In this document: in pieces, positions 9,585-18,296 of the stretch | Layout of the letters: each line of letters begins with the position of its first letter | Position numbering within the stretch: position 1 is the stretch's first letter | Assembly: GCA_903887005.1 (NCBI GenBank) | Contig: CAISOH010000150.1 | Coordinates: 1-34,413, forward strand | DNA length: 34,413 bases | Direction of reading: 5' to 3' | Origin: an uncultured Bacteroidota bacterium | GTDB taxonomy: Bacteria; Bacteroidota; Bacteroidia; Chitinophagales; Chitinophagaceae | Notes under the pieces: model-generated | Told to the model about the DNA's origin: nothing | Databases searched by the model: none | Seen by the model: only the letters and a program-made list of their open reading frames with translations | Position numbers and translations under genes: made by a program

Positions 9585-10580
9585 ATGAAAAAAAATATAC
9601 TCATTGGCATTTTCGCCTGCCTGGCGAGTACGCATGTTTTTGCCCAGTTGGCATTAGACGATCAAAATATTCAAAAGGCCAAAAGGGCGGTTGATATTAC
9701 CCATACCTGCGACGACGCATTCAGATATTTGCGACTGGTAACTGACTCTGGCAAAACAAAGCAGGCATATCTGCTTACAATCGCCAAGGCCAATGATTGC
9801 AAATCGAACAAAGAACAGGCAATTTACTATTACAATAAATTCCTGGAGAAAAACCCTGAAAATGATTCTGTAAAAAAGAGGGTGGCTGAATTGAACGATA
9901 TGAAAACACAACAGGGTGCAGTTACAAAACAGGAAAAGCAAGCCAAAGAATTCTATAAGGGTGCAAAAAAAGATTTTGACCGGCCTTGCGTAAATGAAAA
10001 GGATTTCATCTGGGGGCTGGGCTGTTCTATTTTTACCGGGGGCACTGATTATCCCTACAAGTTATCTTATAGTTTTTATAACCTGCGGGAATACCCCTTT
10101 GCCAAGGATCGCCTTTTATTTGGTTTTTATAGTGACCTCGCCTATACTACTGGTGGTCAGAGCAACTGGTTTGCCCGGGTCTTCAATACTACCGAGGCCG
10201 ATGTAACTAAAGTTCCGGGAACGATGCAGGCAGGGATAGAACTGTCTCTGTCTGCTATGGCCGTTAATAAACACAAGTTTGCTGTTTCTGTAGGCCCCAT
10301 ACTTGGAATAACATTATTCCTTATGCCGGGTATAGATATGGCAAGCGGTATGTCTAATACTTATAGTCACCCCATTATGTTCAGCCCGGTAACCGGACTG
10401 AAATCAACCCTATATGTGGGCAAGCATTTTTATACGTCTGTTGACTATTCGATTTTCCTGAAGTCATCCTATTCAAATGATCTGCAAACGATGACTACCG
10501 ACACCAAAATAAGTGGCAATTCCATACGTATAAGTATTGGAGTGAGGGGTTACGGCTTTCCGCGTTATCATCACAGGTAA
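9585..10580 (+). CDS. TPR-like exported protein with a predicted outer-membrane beta-barrel-like C-terminus
   Basis: 331 residues. The signal peptide ends at VFAQ (about residue 21). Residues 25-110 form a helical, TPR-like part (AIYYYNKFLEKNPENDSVKK is typical), followed by a Lys/Gln-rich linker. The last 190 residues contain alternating-pattern strands with glycines and aromatics (for example YFAVSVGP-type and SIRISIGVRGYGF), as in small outer-membrane barrels. It probably anchors in or near the outer membrane and binds a partner through the TPR part; the tightly linked upstream secreted protein is the obvious candidate. A strong hairpin terminator follows. The domain reading is by eye; no named family is claimed. 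Confidence 0.75.
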   Translation: MKKNILIGIFACLASTHVFAQLALDDQNIQKAKRAVDITHTCDDAFRYLRLVTDSGKTKQAYLLTIAKANDCKSNKEQAIYYYNKFLEKNPENDSVKKRVAELNDMKTQQGAVTKQEKQAKEFYKGAKKDFDRPCVNEKDFIWGLGCSIFTGGTDYPYKLSYSFYNLREYPFAKDRLLFGFYSDLAYTTGGQSNWFARVFNTTEADVTKVPGTMQAGIELSLSAMAVNKHKFAVSVGPILGITLFLMPGIDMASGMSNTYSHPIMFSPVTGLKSTLYVGKHFYTSVDYSIFLKSSYSNDLQTMTTDTKISGNSIRISIGVRGYGFPRYHHR

Positions 10581-10653
10581 AATCCGCGCCTTAATTTCTG
10601 TTATCAGGTAGAAGTTTACCTCGGGCAATACATTTTCCGCTGTTTTTCTAACG

Positions 10654-10689
10654 ATGAAAGTCTTGTTCAGCAAGACTTTCATTGTTTTA
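10654..10689 (+). terminator. Rho-independent terminator of the 7947-9585 gene pair
   Basis: ATGAAAGTCTTG (10654-10665) pairs perfectly with CAAGACTTTCAT (10671-10682) around a five-base loop, followed by TGTTTT. It is 73 bases after the stop of the TPR/barrel gene. Confidence 0.8.
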
Positions 10690-10922
10690 GGTCGTCTGAA
10701 CCTGATGAAATTATTGAATCTCAACCATTTCCTTACAAGGAGACAAACTGATTTTGAATCTGCATTTACGTAAGCCTACATTCATTATTATTGAAACACA
10801 AGCCTCTTCAGACGGATATAAACTACATAAAACAGTAATAAACATCTGAAGTCCCATCTGTAACATTACTAAAGAATTTCTTTTTTTGAGTCCTTTCCGC
10901 ATCCTACATTCGCAGCCGAATT
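10690..10922 (+). other. Leader region of tex; no gene seen
   Basis: Contains the near-consensus -7 element TACATTCG (10905-10912) shortly before the tex start. Two matching inverted octamers, CGTCTGAA (10693-10700) and TTCAGACG (10807-10814), are 106 bases apart and may be chance. Short frames on the other strand lack coding character. Confidence 0.45.
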
Positions 10923-13184
10923 ATGACCATAATGACTGAATTTGTACCCGGCGTTGCAGCCAAATTGAATTTAAGGCCACAGGATGTATCCGCAGTACTG
11001 GAATTGTTTGCAGAGGGGGCTACGATACCCTTTATCGCCCGTTACCGTAAGGACAAAACAGGGGCGCTCGATGAGGTGCAGATAATGAACATACAGGATG
11101 AAGCCAATTTCCAGAAAGAGTTTTCAGAACGTAAAGCGTTTATTGAAAAGACCATAACAGAACAAGGCAAGATGACGGAAGAGCTGCAAAGAAAGATCAA
11201 TGTTGCAACTACCATTGCAGGGTTGGAAGACTTATACCTCCCTTACAAACCAAAGCGCAAAACAAAGGCGCAGACTGCAAGGGAAAACGGACTGGAGCCA
11301 TTGGCATTGCTGATATTAGAGCAGGGCAATATAAACATACTTGCAGAAGCGGCAGCTTATATTAATGAGCAGGTGAAAACGGATGAGGACGCATTGCAGG
11401 GTGCGCGTGACATTATTGCTGAAATGGTCAATGAACATGCAGAAGTGCGCGCACGCATCCGTAAATTATTTGAAAGTACGGCCACGGTGCAAAGTAAAGT
11501 GCTGGCAGATAAAGAAAAGGAAGCCATAAAGTATAAAGACTACTTCGATTTTTCGGAACCTATATCAAAAATACCATCGCACCGAATGCTGGCTATTATG
11601 CGCGGGTTTATGGAAGGTATGCTGCGCATGGCAATAGCCCCGGTTGAAGAGGATGCACTTGCCCTGATTGAACAGGTGTTCGTAAAATCTCCCAATGATG
11701 CAGGGGCGCAGGTAAAGAGGGCTGTAAAGGATTCATGGCGCAGATTACTGTTGCCAGGTTTGGAAAGCGAGTTCCGTACCGCATTAAAGACAAAAGCTGA
11801 TGAAGAAGCCATCAATGTGTTTGCGGAAAACCTTCGCCAGTTGCTGTTAAGTTCGCCTCTCGGCAGCAAGCGCATTCTTGCCCTCGACCCTGGTTATCGT
11901 ACCGGCTGCAAAGTAGTTTGCCTCGATGAGAAAGGCGCATTGATAAAAACAGGCCTTATCTATATTCATGAGCCAGGCAGGCTTATTGATGCGGAACATA
12001 AAATACGGACGCTCGTCAGGGAATACAACATACAGTCTTTTGCAGTTGGCGATGGCACGGCAGGCAGGGAAACTGAACAGTTTATCAAGAAACTAAATCT
12101 TGGGCTGCCTGTTTTTTTGGTTAATGAAGATGGAGCTTCGATCTATTCCGCTTCCGAAACGGCCCGAGACGAGTTCCCTGATGAGGATATAACGATAAGG
12201 GGGGCGGTGAGCATAGGCCGCCGCCTTATGGACCCGTTGGCGGAACTGGTAAAGATAGATCCTAAGAGTATAGGCGTAGGGCAATACCAGCATGATGTAA
12301 ACCAGGTGCGCCTGAAGGAACGGCTTGATCAGACCGTGATAAGTTGCGTGAATACGGTGGGTGTGAACCTGAATACCGCCAGCAAGCATTTACTGAGTTA
12401 TGTAAGCGGCATAGGGCCATCAATCGCCGAGAATATTATCAGCTACCGGAATGAGATAGGGCGGTTCACGTCGCGAAAACAATTGATGAAAGTGCCGAGG
12501 CTTGGCAATAAAGCATTTGAACAATGCGCGGGCTTTTTACGCATCAAGGAAGGAGATGATCCGCTGGACGCCAGCGCAGTGCATCCCGAAGCATACAAAG
12601 TTGTTTCCGGCATGGCGGCTGATATCGGAGTTGAGGTAAAATCATTGATTGGGAATGAAGAATTGATAAAGAAACTGGAACCTAGAAAGTATATAACAAA
12701 AGAAACCGGGGAACATACACTGCGGGATATCATCAATGAATTAAAAAAGCCCGGCCTCGACCCCCGTAGCGAAGTGCAGCAGTTTGAATTTGCCGCCATT
12801 TACAGCATTGAAGATGTGAAGGTGGGGATGATAGTGCCCGGTTCAGTCACTAACATTACCAGGTTTGGCGCTTTTGTGGACATAGGTGTAAAGCAGGATG
12901 GCCTTGTGCACGTTTCTGAAATAGCGCATAAGTATATTACCGATCCAAATGAGGTATTAAAACTAAACCAGAAAGTAATGGTATTGGTTACAGAAATAGA
13001 TGTGGCACGTAAACGTATTGCCCTGTCCATAAAGCAGGCCCAGGAAGCTCCGGCGAGAAAAGAGTATGCTCCGGTACCACGCAAGGATTTTAATAAACCA
13101 AAGGAAAGGCCAAAGGAAAAAGAAGCAACCAACCTGAGTATGGGCGATGCATTAAGTATGCTGAAAAATAAATTCGGGAAATAG
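10923..13184 (+). CDS. tex: Tex, S1-domain RNA-binding transcription accessory protein
   Basis: 753 residues, full length for Tex/YhgF. Order: helical N-terminal Tex domain (about 1-300, with GATIPFIARYRKD and LYLPYKPKRKTKA); a YqgF/RuvC-like domain opening with LALDPGYRTG (about 318); a helix-hairpin-helix region (about 490-545, YVSGIGPSIAENI and VPRLGNKAFEQCAGFLRI); and an S1 RNA-binding domain (about 630-703, GSVTNITRFGAFVDIG then DGLVHVSEI). The C-terminal tail is Lys/Pro-rich. Tex binds nucleic acid and affects transcription and transcript stability; it is cytoplasmic. The ATG at 10923 and one at 10932 are both possible starts. It is a single-gene unit, followed by an octamer repeat array and a hairpin. 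Confidence 0.96.
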   Translation: MTIMTEFVPGVAAKLNLRPQDVSAVLELFAEGATIPFIARYRKDKTGALDEVQIMNIQDEANFQKEFSERKAFIEKTITEQGKMTEELQRKINVATTIAGLEDLYLPYKPKRKTKAQTARENGLEPLALLILEQGNINILAEAAAYINEQVKTDEDALQGARDIIAEMVNEHAEVRARIRKLFESTATVQSKVLADKEKEAIKYKDYFDFSEPISKIPSHRMLAIMRGFMEGMLRMAIAPVEEDALALIEQVFVKSPNDAGAQVKRAVKDSWRRLLLPGLESEFRTALKTKADEEAINVFAENLRQLLLSSPLGSKRILALDPGYRTGCKVVCLDEKGALIKTGLIYIHEPGRLIDAEHKIRTLVREYNIQSFAVGDGTAGRETEQFIKKLNLGLPVFLVNEDGASIYSASETARDEFPDEDITIRGAVSIGRRLMDPLAELVKIDPKSIGVGQYQHDVNQVRLKERLDQTVISCVNTVGVNLNTASKHLLSYVSGIGPSIAENIISYRNEIGRFTSRKQLMKVPRLGNKAFEQCAGFLRIKEGDDPLDASAVHPEAYKVVSGMAADIGVEVKSLIGNEELIKKLEPRKYITKETGEHTLRDIINELKKPGLDPRSEVQQFEFAAIYSIEDVKVGMIVPGSVTNITRFGAFVDIGVKQDGLVHVSEIAHKYITDPNEVLKLNQKVMVLVTEIDVARKRIALSIKQAQEAPARKEYAPVPRKDFNKPKERPKEKEATNLSMGDALSMLKNKFGK

Positions 13185-13192
13185 CTTTTTAT

Positions 13193-13256
13193 AATGGCTC
13201 AATTCCGAAATGGCTCAATGGCTTAATTGTAATGTGAAAATGGGACAATGTGAAAA
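13193..13256. repeat. Octamer-period intergenic array 1
   Basis: Eight consecutive 8-base units with no phase change, starting just after tex. AATGGCTC occurs at 13193 and 13209, AATGGCTT at 13217, and TGTGAAAA at 13233 and 13249, with diverged units between. It has the same period and the same unit types as array 2 at 19410. Confidence 0.75.
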
Positions 13257-13385
13257 TTTCTAATTAATAACATCATAACTTTATATGAATGGAAATTATC
13301 ACCTTTTTTAAAATTCTAAAAATTCATGAAAAGGTTATTACTAATAGCCAGCAATTACCTGCCCGATATTAACTCACTAAACGAG

Positions 13386-13417
13386 GTCGTCTTCACAAAA
13401 TAAGAGGACTTTGTTTT
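13386..13417 (+). terminator. Probable hairpin terminator downstream of tex
   Basis: GTCGTCTT (13386-13393) pairs with AAGAGGAC (13402-13409) with one mismatch around an eight-base loop, followed by TTTGTTTT. It is about 200 bases after the tex stop, so it ends either the tex read-through or an unseen transcript. Confidence 0.5.
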
Positions 13418-13504
13418 ATTACCGGAAAATTATCACCCAATACAAAATTAACAACTCATACAAATACATTCCTTTATTTTCATACTTTGGAGTTTAAACC
13501 ACCC

Positions 13505-13549
13505 ATGCTAAAAATCAGAAAAGGTTGGTTTCAGTTGGATAAAATATGA
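13505..13549 (+). CDS. Possible 14-residue leader peptide overlapping the DUF58 start
   Basis: ATG at 13505 opens a 14-codon frame (MLKIRKGWFQLDKI) whose TGA (13547-13549) overlaps the ATG of the DUF58 gene (13546-13548) in the ATGA arrangement used for translational coupling. A TACTTTG promoter-like motif lies about 20 bases upstream. In a genome with few Shine-Dalgarno sites such coupling could set the level of the downstream protein, but so short a frame may be chance. Confidence 0.3.
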   Translation: MLKIRKGWFQLDKI

Positions 13550-14931
13550 ATTGGAAACTAATAAAATGGAAGGCTCGTTATGCCTGGGAATATTTTCCAT
13601 TTACACTGAATACTGTATTATGCGCGTTCGCAGGGTGGGGCGCCTATAAAATGCTCTATACACCTACGCCCAAAGGAGAAGAGCCTTCTCCTTTTTTACC
13701 ATTCATCATATTGATGGGGAAAGTGGCATTATGGTTTGTAGTTGCACTGGTGGGGCTATCTGTTTTAAGTACGTTTGTCACCTTCCTGTATTATCTGTTG
13801 CTGAGACATGATAAGGGCATTAAATTACAGGTGGAATTCACCACTGAAACAAAAAAAGGAAAGAAAAACAAATTATTTCTTCATGCACGCCTTGATGGCG
13901 TCATACGGCCCATACTTGGTTTTATTAAGGGGCGTTTGTTTTATGATGATAATGTGATGACCGACCGCTTCAGCCTGCTTTCAAATAAAAGAAAGGAGCA
14001 AAGCCTTTGGCGCGAAGCAATAACGGGAAAAAGCAGATTGAACCTGCCTGACATAAAAGAATACGAGCTTAAAGGCGGCATCGTTTATTTCCAGGATATG
14101 CTCCACCTGTTTTCGCTGGCGGCAGCACAACCTATTGGAGGGCATTTTTACCAGCCACCAATCTTAATGGAAGGAAATGATACCGACGTATTCCCAAAGA
14201 AAACGGAGACCATGGACGTGAGGATAGAGCAGCTGCGTAGGGTAGAAGGGGAGTACCTGAATTATAAGGACTTTGAGTCAGGGGATGATGTGCGGAGGAT
14301 AGTTTGGAAGGTATATGCCAAGAACCGGGAACTGGTAGTACGTATGCCGGAATTGTATGAGCCTTATGCTTCGCATCTGTATTTGTATGCTTCCTTCCAT
14401 GCTTCTGTGAAATCGCAATGGATGAGCGAGGGATACCTGAAGGAAATGCTCAACTATTACAAAAACTGTGTTTGGACGGTTTACGATACATTATCGCACA
14501 AGGAATGGAATGTGCGGTATATTCCTGACCAGACGTTTAATATACCGGAGCAACTTTCTGACGATGAAAAAACGGCAAGGATCATCAGCAATAGTAACTG
14601 GCATAAAGACGCTTCACTGCAACAATATTTTAATCCGAAGAGCGGCACTGTACTTTGTATTTCCTCATTTATTGAGCCACAGGAATTAACCAATATGCTG
14701 GATCGTTGCGACGGCTCTACGGTGGTTTATTTCATTAAGATATCAAATGTATTGAAGCATTTCGCGCCTCTTAATTTACTGGGCCGGCTAATCTTCCTGC
14801 CTCCGCAGGATAGGCTTTCCAGGCTCCGCACCAGGTGGACGTTTTCACCTATCCGTTTCCAGGTATATAAACGGGAAAAAGAGATAGAGGAAATTTTAAG
14901 AAAGAGCAGTGTGATTGTGGGGGTGATATAA
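13546..14931 (+). CDS. DUF58-domain membrane protein
   Basis: 461 residues. Two N-terminal membrane helices (about 14-36 and 52-82) are followed by a soluble region that contains the DUF58 signature near residues 243-270: FESGDDVRRIVWKVYAKN, then ELVVRMPE. DUF58 proteins usually lie beside a MoxR AAA+ ATPase and VWA-domain proteins and are thought to act with them in assembly or envelope stress functions. Here neither partner is adjacent, so the gene stands alone. It starts in overlap with a possible 14-residue leader peptide. It is convergent with the XRE regulator at 15005. Confidence 0.85.
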   Translation: MNWKLIKWKARYAWEYFPFTLNTVLCAFAGWGAYKMLYTPTPKGEEPSPFLPFIILMGKVALWFVVALVGLSVLSTFVTFLYYLLLRHDKGIKLQVEFTTETKKGKKNKLFLHARLDGVIRPILGFIKGRLFYDDNVMTDRFSLLSNKRKEQSLWREAITGKSRLNLPDIKEYELKGGIVYFQDMLHLFSLAAAQPIGGHFYQPPILMEGNDTDVFPKKTETMDVRIEQLRRVEGEYLNYKDFESGDDVRRIVWKVYAKNRELVVRMPELYEPYASHLYLYASFHASVKSQWMSEGYLKEMLNYYKNCVWTVYDTLSHKEWNVRYIPDQTFNIPEQLSDDEKTARIISNSNWHKDASLQQYFNPKSGTVLCISSFIEPQELTNMLDRCDGSTVVYFIKISNVLKHFAPLNLLGRLIFLPPQDRLSRLRTRWTFSPIRFQVYKREKEIEEILRKSSVIVGVI

Positions 14932-15004
14932 AATTTTAAGTCAAAAATTAAAAGTCGAAACCTGGAAGTGTGTACGATGTGTAAACTATGTTGAAACAAA
15001 CATT

Positions 15005-15331
15005 TTAGCCAAGCTGGACATGTTGGTTTAATAGCTCAACGTTAAAATTGATTTTCGCTCCCAATGCTTTAAAAACTTTGAGAATTGTTTCAAACCTTGC
15101 GTCTGTTACACTGTTTTCCAGTTTTGAGATTTGAGCCTTTTGAACGCCAACTAATTTGCCCAATTGTTCCTGTGTAAGGTTACGTTCCTTCCTGGCATTC
15201 CTGATAGCTTCCCCAAGTAATTCAATGCTTAACTCATTTTCGAATGCTTCCCGTTTTGGCGTTCCACGTCTACCGATGTATTTGTCGGTTACTTCATCCA
15301 GGCTGAGCTGAACATTGAATTTTTCTTCCAT
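15005..15331 (-). CDS. XRE-family helix-turn-helix regulator, HigA-antitoxin-like, without a toxin partner
   Basis: 108 residues from the ATG at 15331; an in-frame TTG two codons upstream is less likely. Residues about 38-92 form a classic HTH_3 domain (IRNARKERNLTQEQLGKLVG, then VQKAQISKLENS and FETILKVFKALG). The N-terminal 35 residues, with RRGTPKREAFE, match the form seen in HigA-like antitoxins of toxin-antitoxin loci. Neither side carries a RelE/HigB-type toxin gene: upstream is the ABC exporter (98 bases away), and downstream is the convergent DUF58 gene. It could be an orphan antitoxin or a chromosomal regulator. DNA binding is expected; targets are unknown. Confidence 0.85.
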   Translation of the reverse strand: MEEKFNVQLSLDEVTDKYIGRRGTPKREAFENELSIELLGEAIRNARKERNLTQEQLGKLVGVQKAQISKLENSVTDARFETILKVFKALGAKINFNVELLNQHVQLG

Positions 15332-15429
15332 CGGCAATTAAGTACGAAGTTAAAAGTTTCCTGAATAAGAAACAAAAATTTTCAATACCCGTTTATAAAA
15401 GGCAATATGGAACAATATTTGGACAGAAC

Positions 15430-17199
15430 CTACATTACCTCCTTCTCTTTCATTTTCTCCACTGCGGTATATAGCTCATAGTAAGTTCCTTTATCAGTGA
15501 TAAGCGATGTATGTGTGCCGCGTTCTATGATAGTGCCATGATCCAGTACTACAATTTCATCGGCTTTACGAATGGTGGAAAGGCGATGAGCAATAACAAT
15601 GGAAGTACGTCCTTTGATGAGTGTATCTATTGCATGTTGTATCAACTGTTCACTTTCGCTGTCAACAGAGGATGTGGCTTCATCCAATATCAATATGGCA
15701 GGGTTGTATAGCAAAGCGCGGGCGAATGATAAAAGCTGGCGCTGTCCCTGAGACATAGAATTGCCACGCTCCATTACATCAAAATCATAGTTCCCCGGCA
15801 GGCGCATAATGAAGTCGTGCATACCCAGCATCTGGGTTACTTCTTTCACCTTTGAAAGTGGTATGTCGGCATTACGTAGCGTGATATTATCTGCTATGGT
15901 GCCGGAAAAAAGAAACACATCCTGGAGCACAATGCCTATATGGCTCCGCAGGCTGTAAATGTCGTATTCATGAAGGTCATGGCCATCAATCAATATGCGG
16001 CCACTTTCTATTTCATACAGCCTGTTGAGTATGCTGATAATGGATGTTTTACCCGCTCCGGTATGGCCCACTACTGCAAGTGTTTTGCCTGCGCCGAGCT
16101 GAAAAGAAACGCCTTTGAGCACAGGCACACCTGGTTTATAACTGAAGTGTACATTTTGAAATTCAACGTCTCCTTTAATTTTATCAGCTTTGAGAAGGCC
16201 GTTATCCGCAAGATATTCCGTGCTGTCCAATACGGTAAAAACACGCTCTCCGGCAATCAAACCCATCTGAAGGACGTTAAACTTATCCGCCATCATTCTT
16301 AATGGACGAAACAAAAGGTTCAGGTACAGCACAAAGGAGATAATAACCCCAACCGATGCACCATAATGCAATATACGAGATGCTCCATACCACACCAGCA
16401 ATCCCATGGACGAGGCCAGTATAATCTCAACTATAGGGAAGAAAACAGAGTAGGCGAAAATGCCTTTTATGTTTGCGTTGCGGTGTTCCGTGTTGATCTC
16501 ATTGAATTTACCCATCTCCCGCTGTTCAGCAGCGAATGCCTGTACAATGTACATACCCGTCAGATGCTCCTGCACAAAAGCATTGAGGGCAGCCACAGCA
16601 TTTCGCACCCGCTGGAAAGACTTGTTGACGGCTTCTTTGAACCACCAGGTAGCTATTATCAGCAAAGGGAAAGTAGCAAGGCAAACAAGCGTCAGCCGCC
16701 AGTCTGTGAACAGCATTACTATGATGATGGAAATGATGGTAAGCACATCCGCAACAATGGAAATGATGCCTTCGGAAAATACATCGTTGATGGACTCAAT
16801 ATCATTAATGGTGCGTGTCGTAAGCGTGCCTATAGCGGTGTGGTCGTAATAAGAAATGTTCTGGAAAAGAATCTTTTTAAAGACGGTGTTACGGAGGTCA
16901 TTTACTACAGTTTGTCCCAGCCAGTTGACACGGTATGAAAACCAGAACCTTAAAAAACTTTCCACCAGCAAAAGGCCAAACTGAAAAACACTTACCCAAA
17001 TCAGGCCCAGCAGCAGATTGTGGACTATATATTTGTCAACAGAGACCTTTATGAGGAAAGGGCGCAAGGGGGACATTGCGGCAAGTACAATCGCCAATAC
17101 CATGGCCGTGTATAAGGTTTTCTTATACGGCCCGGTGAAAGCGAATATCCGCCCCAACAATCTAAAATCAAAGACTTTTTTCTTTATTTCTGCTCCCAT
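15430..17199 (-). CDS. ABC exporter half-transporter (membrane domain plus ATPase), MsbA-like
   Basis: 589 residues. A six-helix exporter-type membrane domain (about 20-325) is followed by an ATPase domain: Walker A GHTGAGKTS (378-386), Q-loop Q426, signature SQGQRQ near 483-488, Walker B ILILDE (502-507), D-loop SSVD and the H-loop His in IAHRLSTI (about 538). All catalytic residues are present, so it should work as a homodimer or pair with another half-transporter. Type IV exporters of this kind move lipids, drugs or peptides across the inner membrane; the substrate cannot be told. It starts 35 bases after the stop of the GyrB-like gene on the same strand, so it probably belongs to the prfB transcript. 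Confidence 0.93.
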   Translation of the reverse strand: MGAEIKKKVFDFRLLGRIFAFTGPYKKTLYTAMVLAIVLAAMSPLRPFLIKVSVDKYIVHNLLLGLIWVSVFQFGLLLVESFLRFWFSYRVNWLGQTVVNDLRNTVFKKILFQNISYYDHTAIGTLTTRTINDIESINDVFSEGIISIVADVLTIISIIIVMLFTDWRLTLVCLATFPLLIIATWWFKEAVNKSFQRVRNAVAALNAFVQEHLTGMYIVQAFAAEQREMGKFNEINTEHRNANIKGIFAYSVFFPIVEIILASSMGLLVWYGASRILHYGASVGVIISFVLYLNLLFRPLRMMADKFNVLQMGLIAGERVFTVLDSTEYLADNGLLKADKIKGDVEFQNVHFSYKPGVPVLKGVSFQLGAGKTLAVVGHTGAGKTSIISILNRLYEIESGRILIDGHDLHEYDIYSLRSHIGIVLQDVFLFSGTIADNITLRNADIPLSKVKEVTQMLGMHDFIMRLPGNYDFDVMERGNSMSQGQRQLLSFARALLYNPAILILDEATSSVDSESEQLIQHAIDTLIKGRTSIVIAHRLSTIRKADEIVVLDHGTIIERGTHTSLITDKGTYYELYTAVEKMKEKEVM

Positions 17200-17234
17200 C
17201 TATAGCTTTCTTTTCCATATTCCTGATAAAACCA

Positions 17235-18287
17235 TCAGAAGAATGACTTCATTTTTTCGGCTTGTTCCGGATTTGCTTCAAAATAACTCAGCATCTTTTT
17301 GCTGACCAGGTCTTTCACATCTTTTTTTAAACCGGGCATATATATCCTTTCTTTCGTAGCGCCTTCGTAATCGTAATCATGATTTGGGCATTCAACTTTG
17401 CAGACTAATATCAAACGTGATTTGAAGTTTGACTTTGATTTTCTAAGCAAGAGATAATCGACATCCGCAGGATTCTTTGCTTTTATGAATTTAGTTAACG
17501 CGCCGATTATGCCCAAAACTATTCCGTCTTCCAATGACCCCCCATTTTTAGTTCTACTATTACCGGCATAACTGATGATAGGTTCGTCCTGATAAGAACG
17601 GGGGAATGCGATACCGATCTGGTAATAGTTTTTCTTATAACGCTCATCAATAAAAATCGCGTTTGGTGCTGTGTTCCCCAAACGGCACTTTCTGTCAAAC
17701 AGCATTATTATTCCATCAGGAAAATGATAAAAAATGCGGCTTGAAACCGGCAATAAATTATTCTCTAATAAAATACATGCATCTTTATTTAACATTGCCA
17801 ATTCCAAAGCAACTTCACCTACTTCAAAATAATCAGGATAAGTTGAGAAAATAGTATTGCTTAACTCGAAATCCACTGTTAGTCCATTTACTTCCTTCTT
17901 TTCACCAGAGAACTCCCCGATAAACGCTCCTTGCCTAAAATTTAAACTATAAGTTTCATTATCATCAGAAATAAAAAAACTGACACGTTCAGAAACCGCA
18001 GATAAAAGGCTTAGATAAAATGACGTGTTATTCATCTCCGTAAGTATATGTTCGAGTATATTTTCCTTGTTGAATGTGCCTTTGACCGAGATCTTGTATG
18101 TCCTATCGTTTTCGACAAATACCGTAATGAATGGTTGGTGTCCGCCCGATAAATGAATAAATTGGGTTAAGATTCCTTTCAAAAGCAAAAGAACGCCCGG
18201 CGAATTTCTACTTCCCAGATACATGGCAGGTCTCAGTGCTACATGAGCCGCAAATTTATCGTATGTATCAAGATCTGTTATTGGCAT
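17235..18287 (-). CDS. Stand-alone degenerate GyrB/ParE-like protein (pseudo-ATPase plus transducer, no TOPRIM)
   Basis: 350 residues that can be aligned by eye to the N-terminal ATPase region of GyrB. RPAMYLG (19-25) matches RPGMYIG. SLLSAVSERVSFFI (92-106) matches the helix and strand after the ATP lid. NGLTVDF (134-140) with LELAMLNK (161-168) matches GTxVxF...LRELAFLN. NSRTKNGGSLEDG (243-255) matches NNIxTxEGGTHxxGF. VCKVECPNHDYDYEGATKER (295-314) matches SVKVPDPxFxxQTKxKL, and the C-terminus matches the transducer end before TOPRIM. The GHKL ATP site is gone: no ExxxNxxDE N-box, no DxGxG, no GLHGVG lid, about 70 residues shorter there. Of the QTK loop only the Lys (K312) remains. No TOPRIM or DNA-cleavage region. 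It starts nine bases after the prfB stop. Role unknown; a gyrase or topoisomerase IV modulator or a structural dimer is conceivable. Confidence 0.8.
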   Translation of the reverse strand: MPITDLDTYDKFAAHVALRPAMYLGSRNSPGVLLLLKGILTQFIHLSGGHQPFITVFVENDRTYKISVKGTFNKENILEHILTEMNNTSFYLSLLSAVSERVSFFISDDNETYSLNFRQGAFIGEFSGEKKEVNGLTVDFELSNTIFSTYPDYFEVGEVALELAMLNKDACILLENNLLPVSSRIFYHFPDGIIMLFDRKCRLGNTAPNAIFIDERYKKNYYQIGIAFPRSYQDEPIISYAGNSRTKNGGSLEDGIVLGIIGALTKFIKAKNPADVDYLLLRKSKSNFKSRLILVCKVECPNHDYDYEGATKERIYMPGLKKDVKDLVSKKMLSYFEANPEQAEKMKSFF

Positions 18288-18296
18288 AAAAAATCT

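Noticed and set aside
10693-10814. Inverted octamers CGTCTGAA and TTCAGACG as an operator for tex
   Set aside because: 106 bases apart with no further symmetry; an 8-base match at that distance can be chance.
10711-10902. 63-codon frame on the - strand before tex
   Set aside because: No promoter, odd composition and no recognisable protein features; it lies in the tex leader region.
17235-18287. A simple truncated gyrB pseudogene
   Set aside because: The frame is intact over 350 codons, the loss is confined to the ATP-binding motifs, the C-terminus ends cleanly at the domain border, and the gene is tightly placed in a transcript, so it looks maintained.
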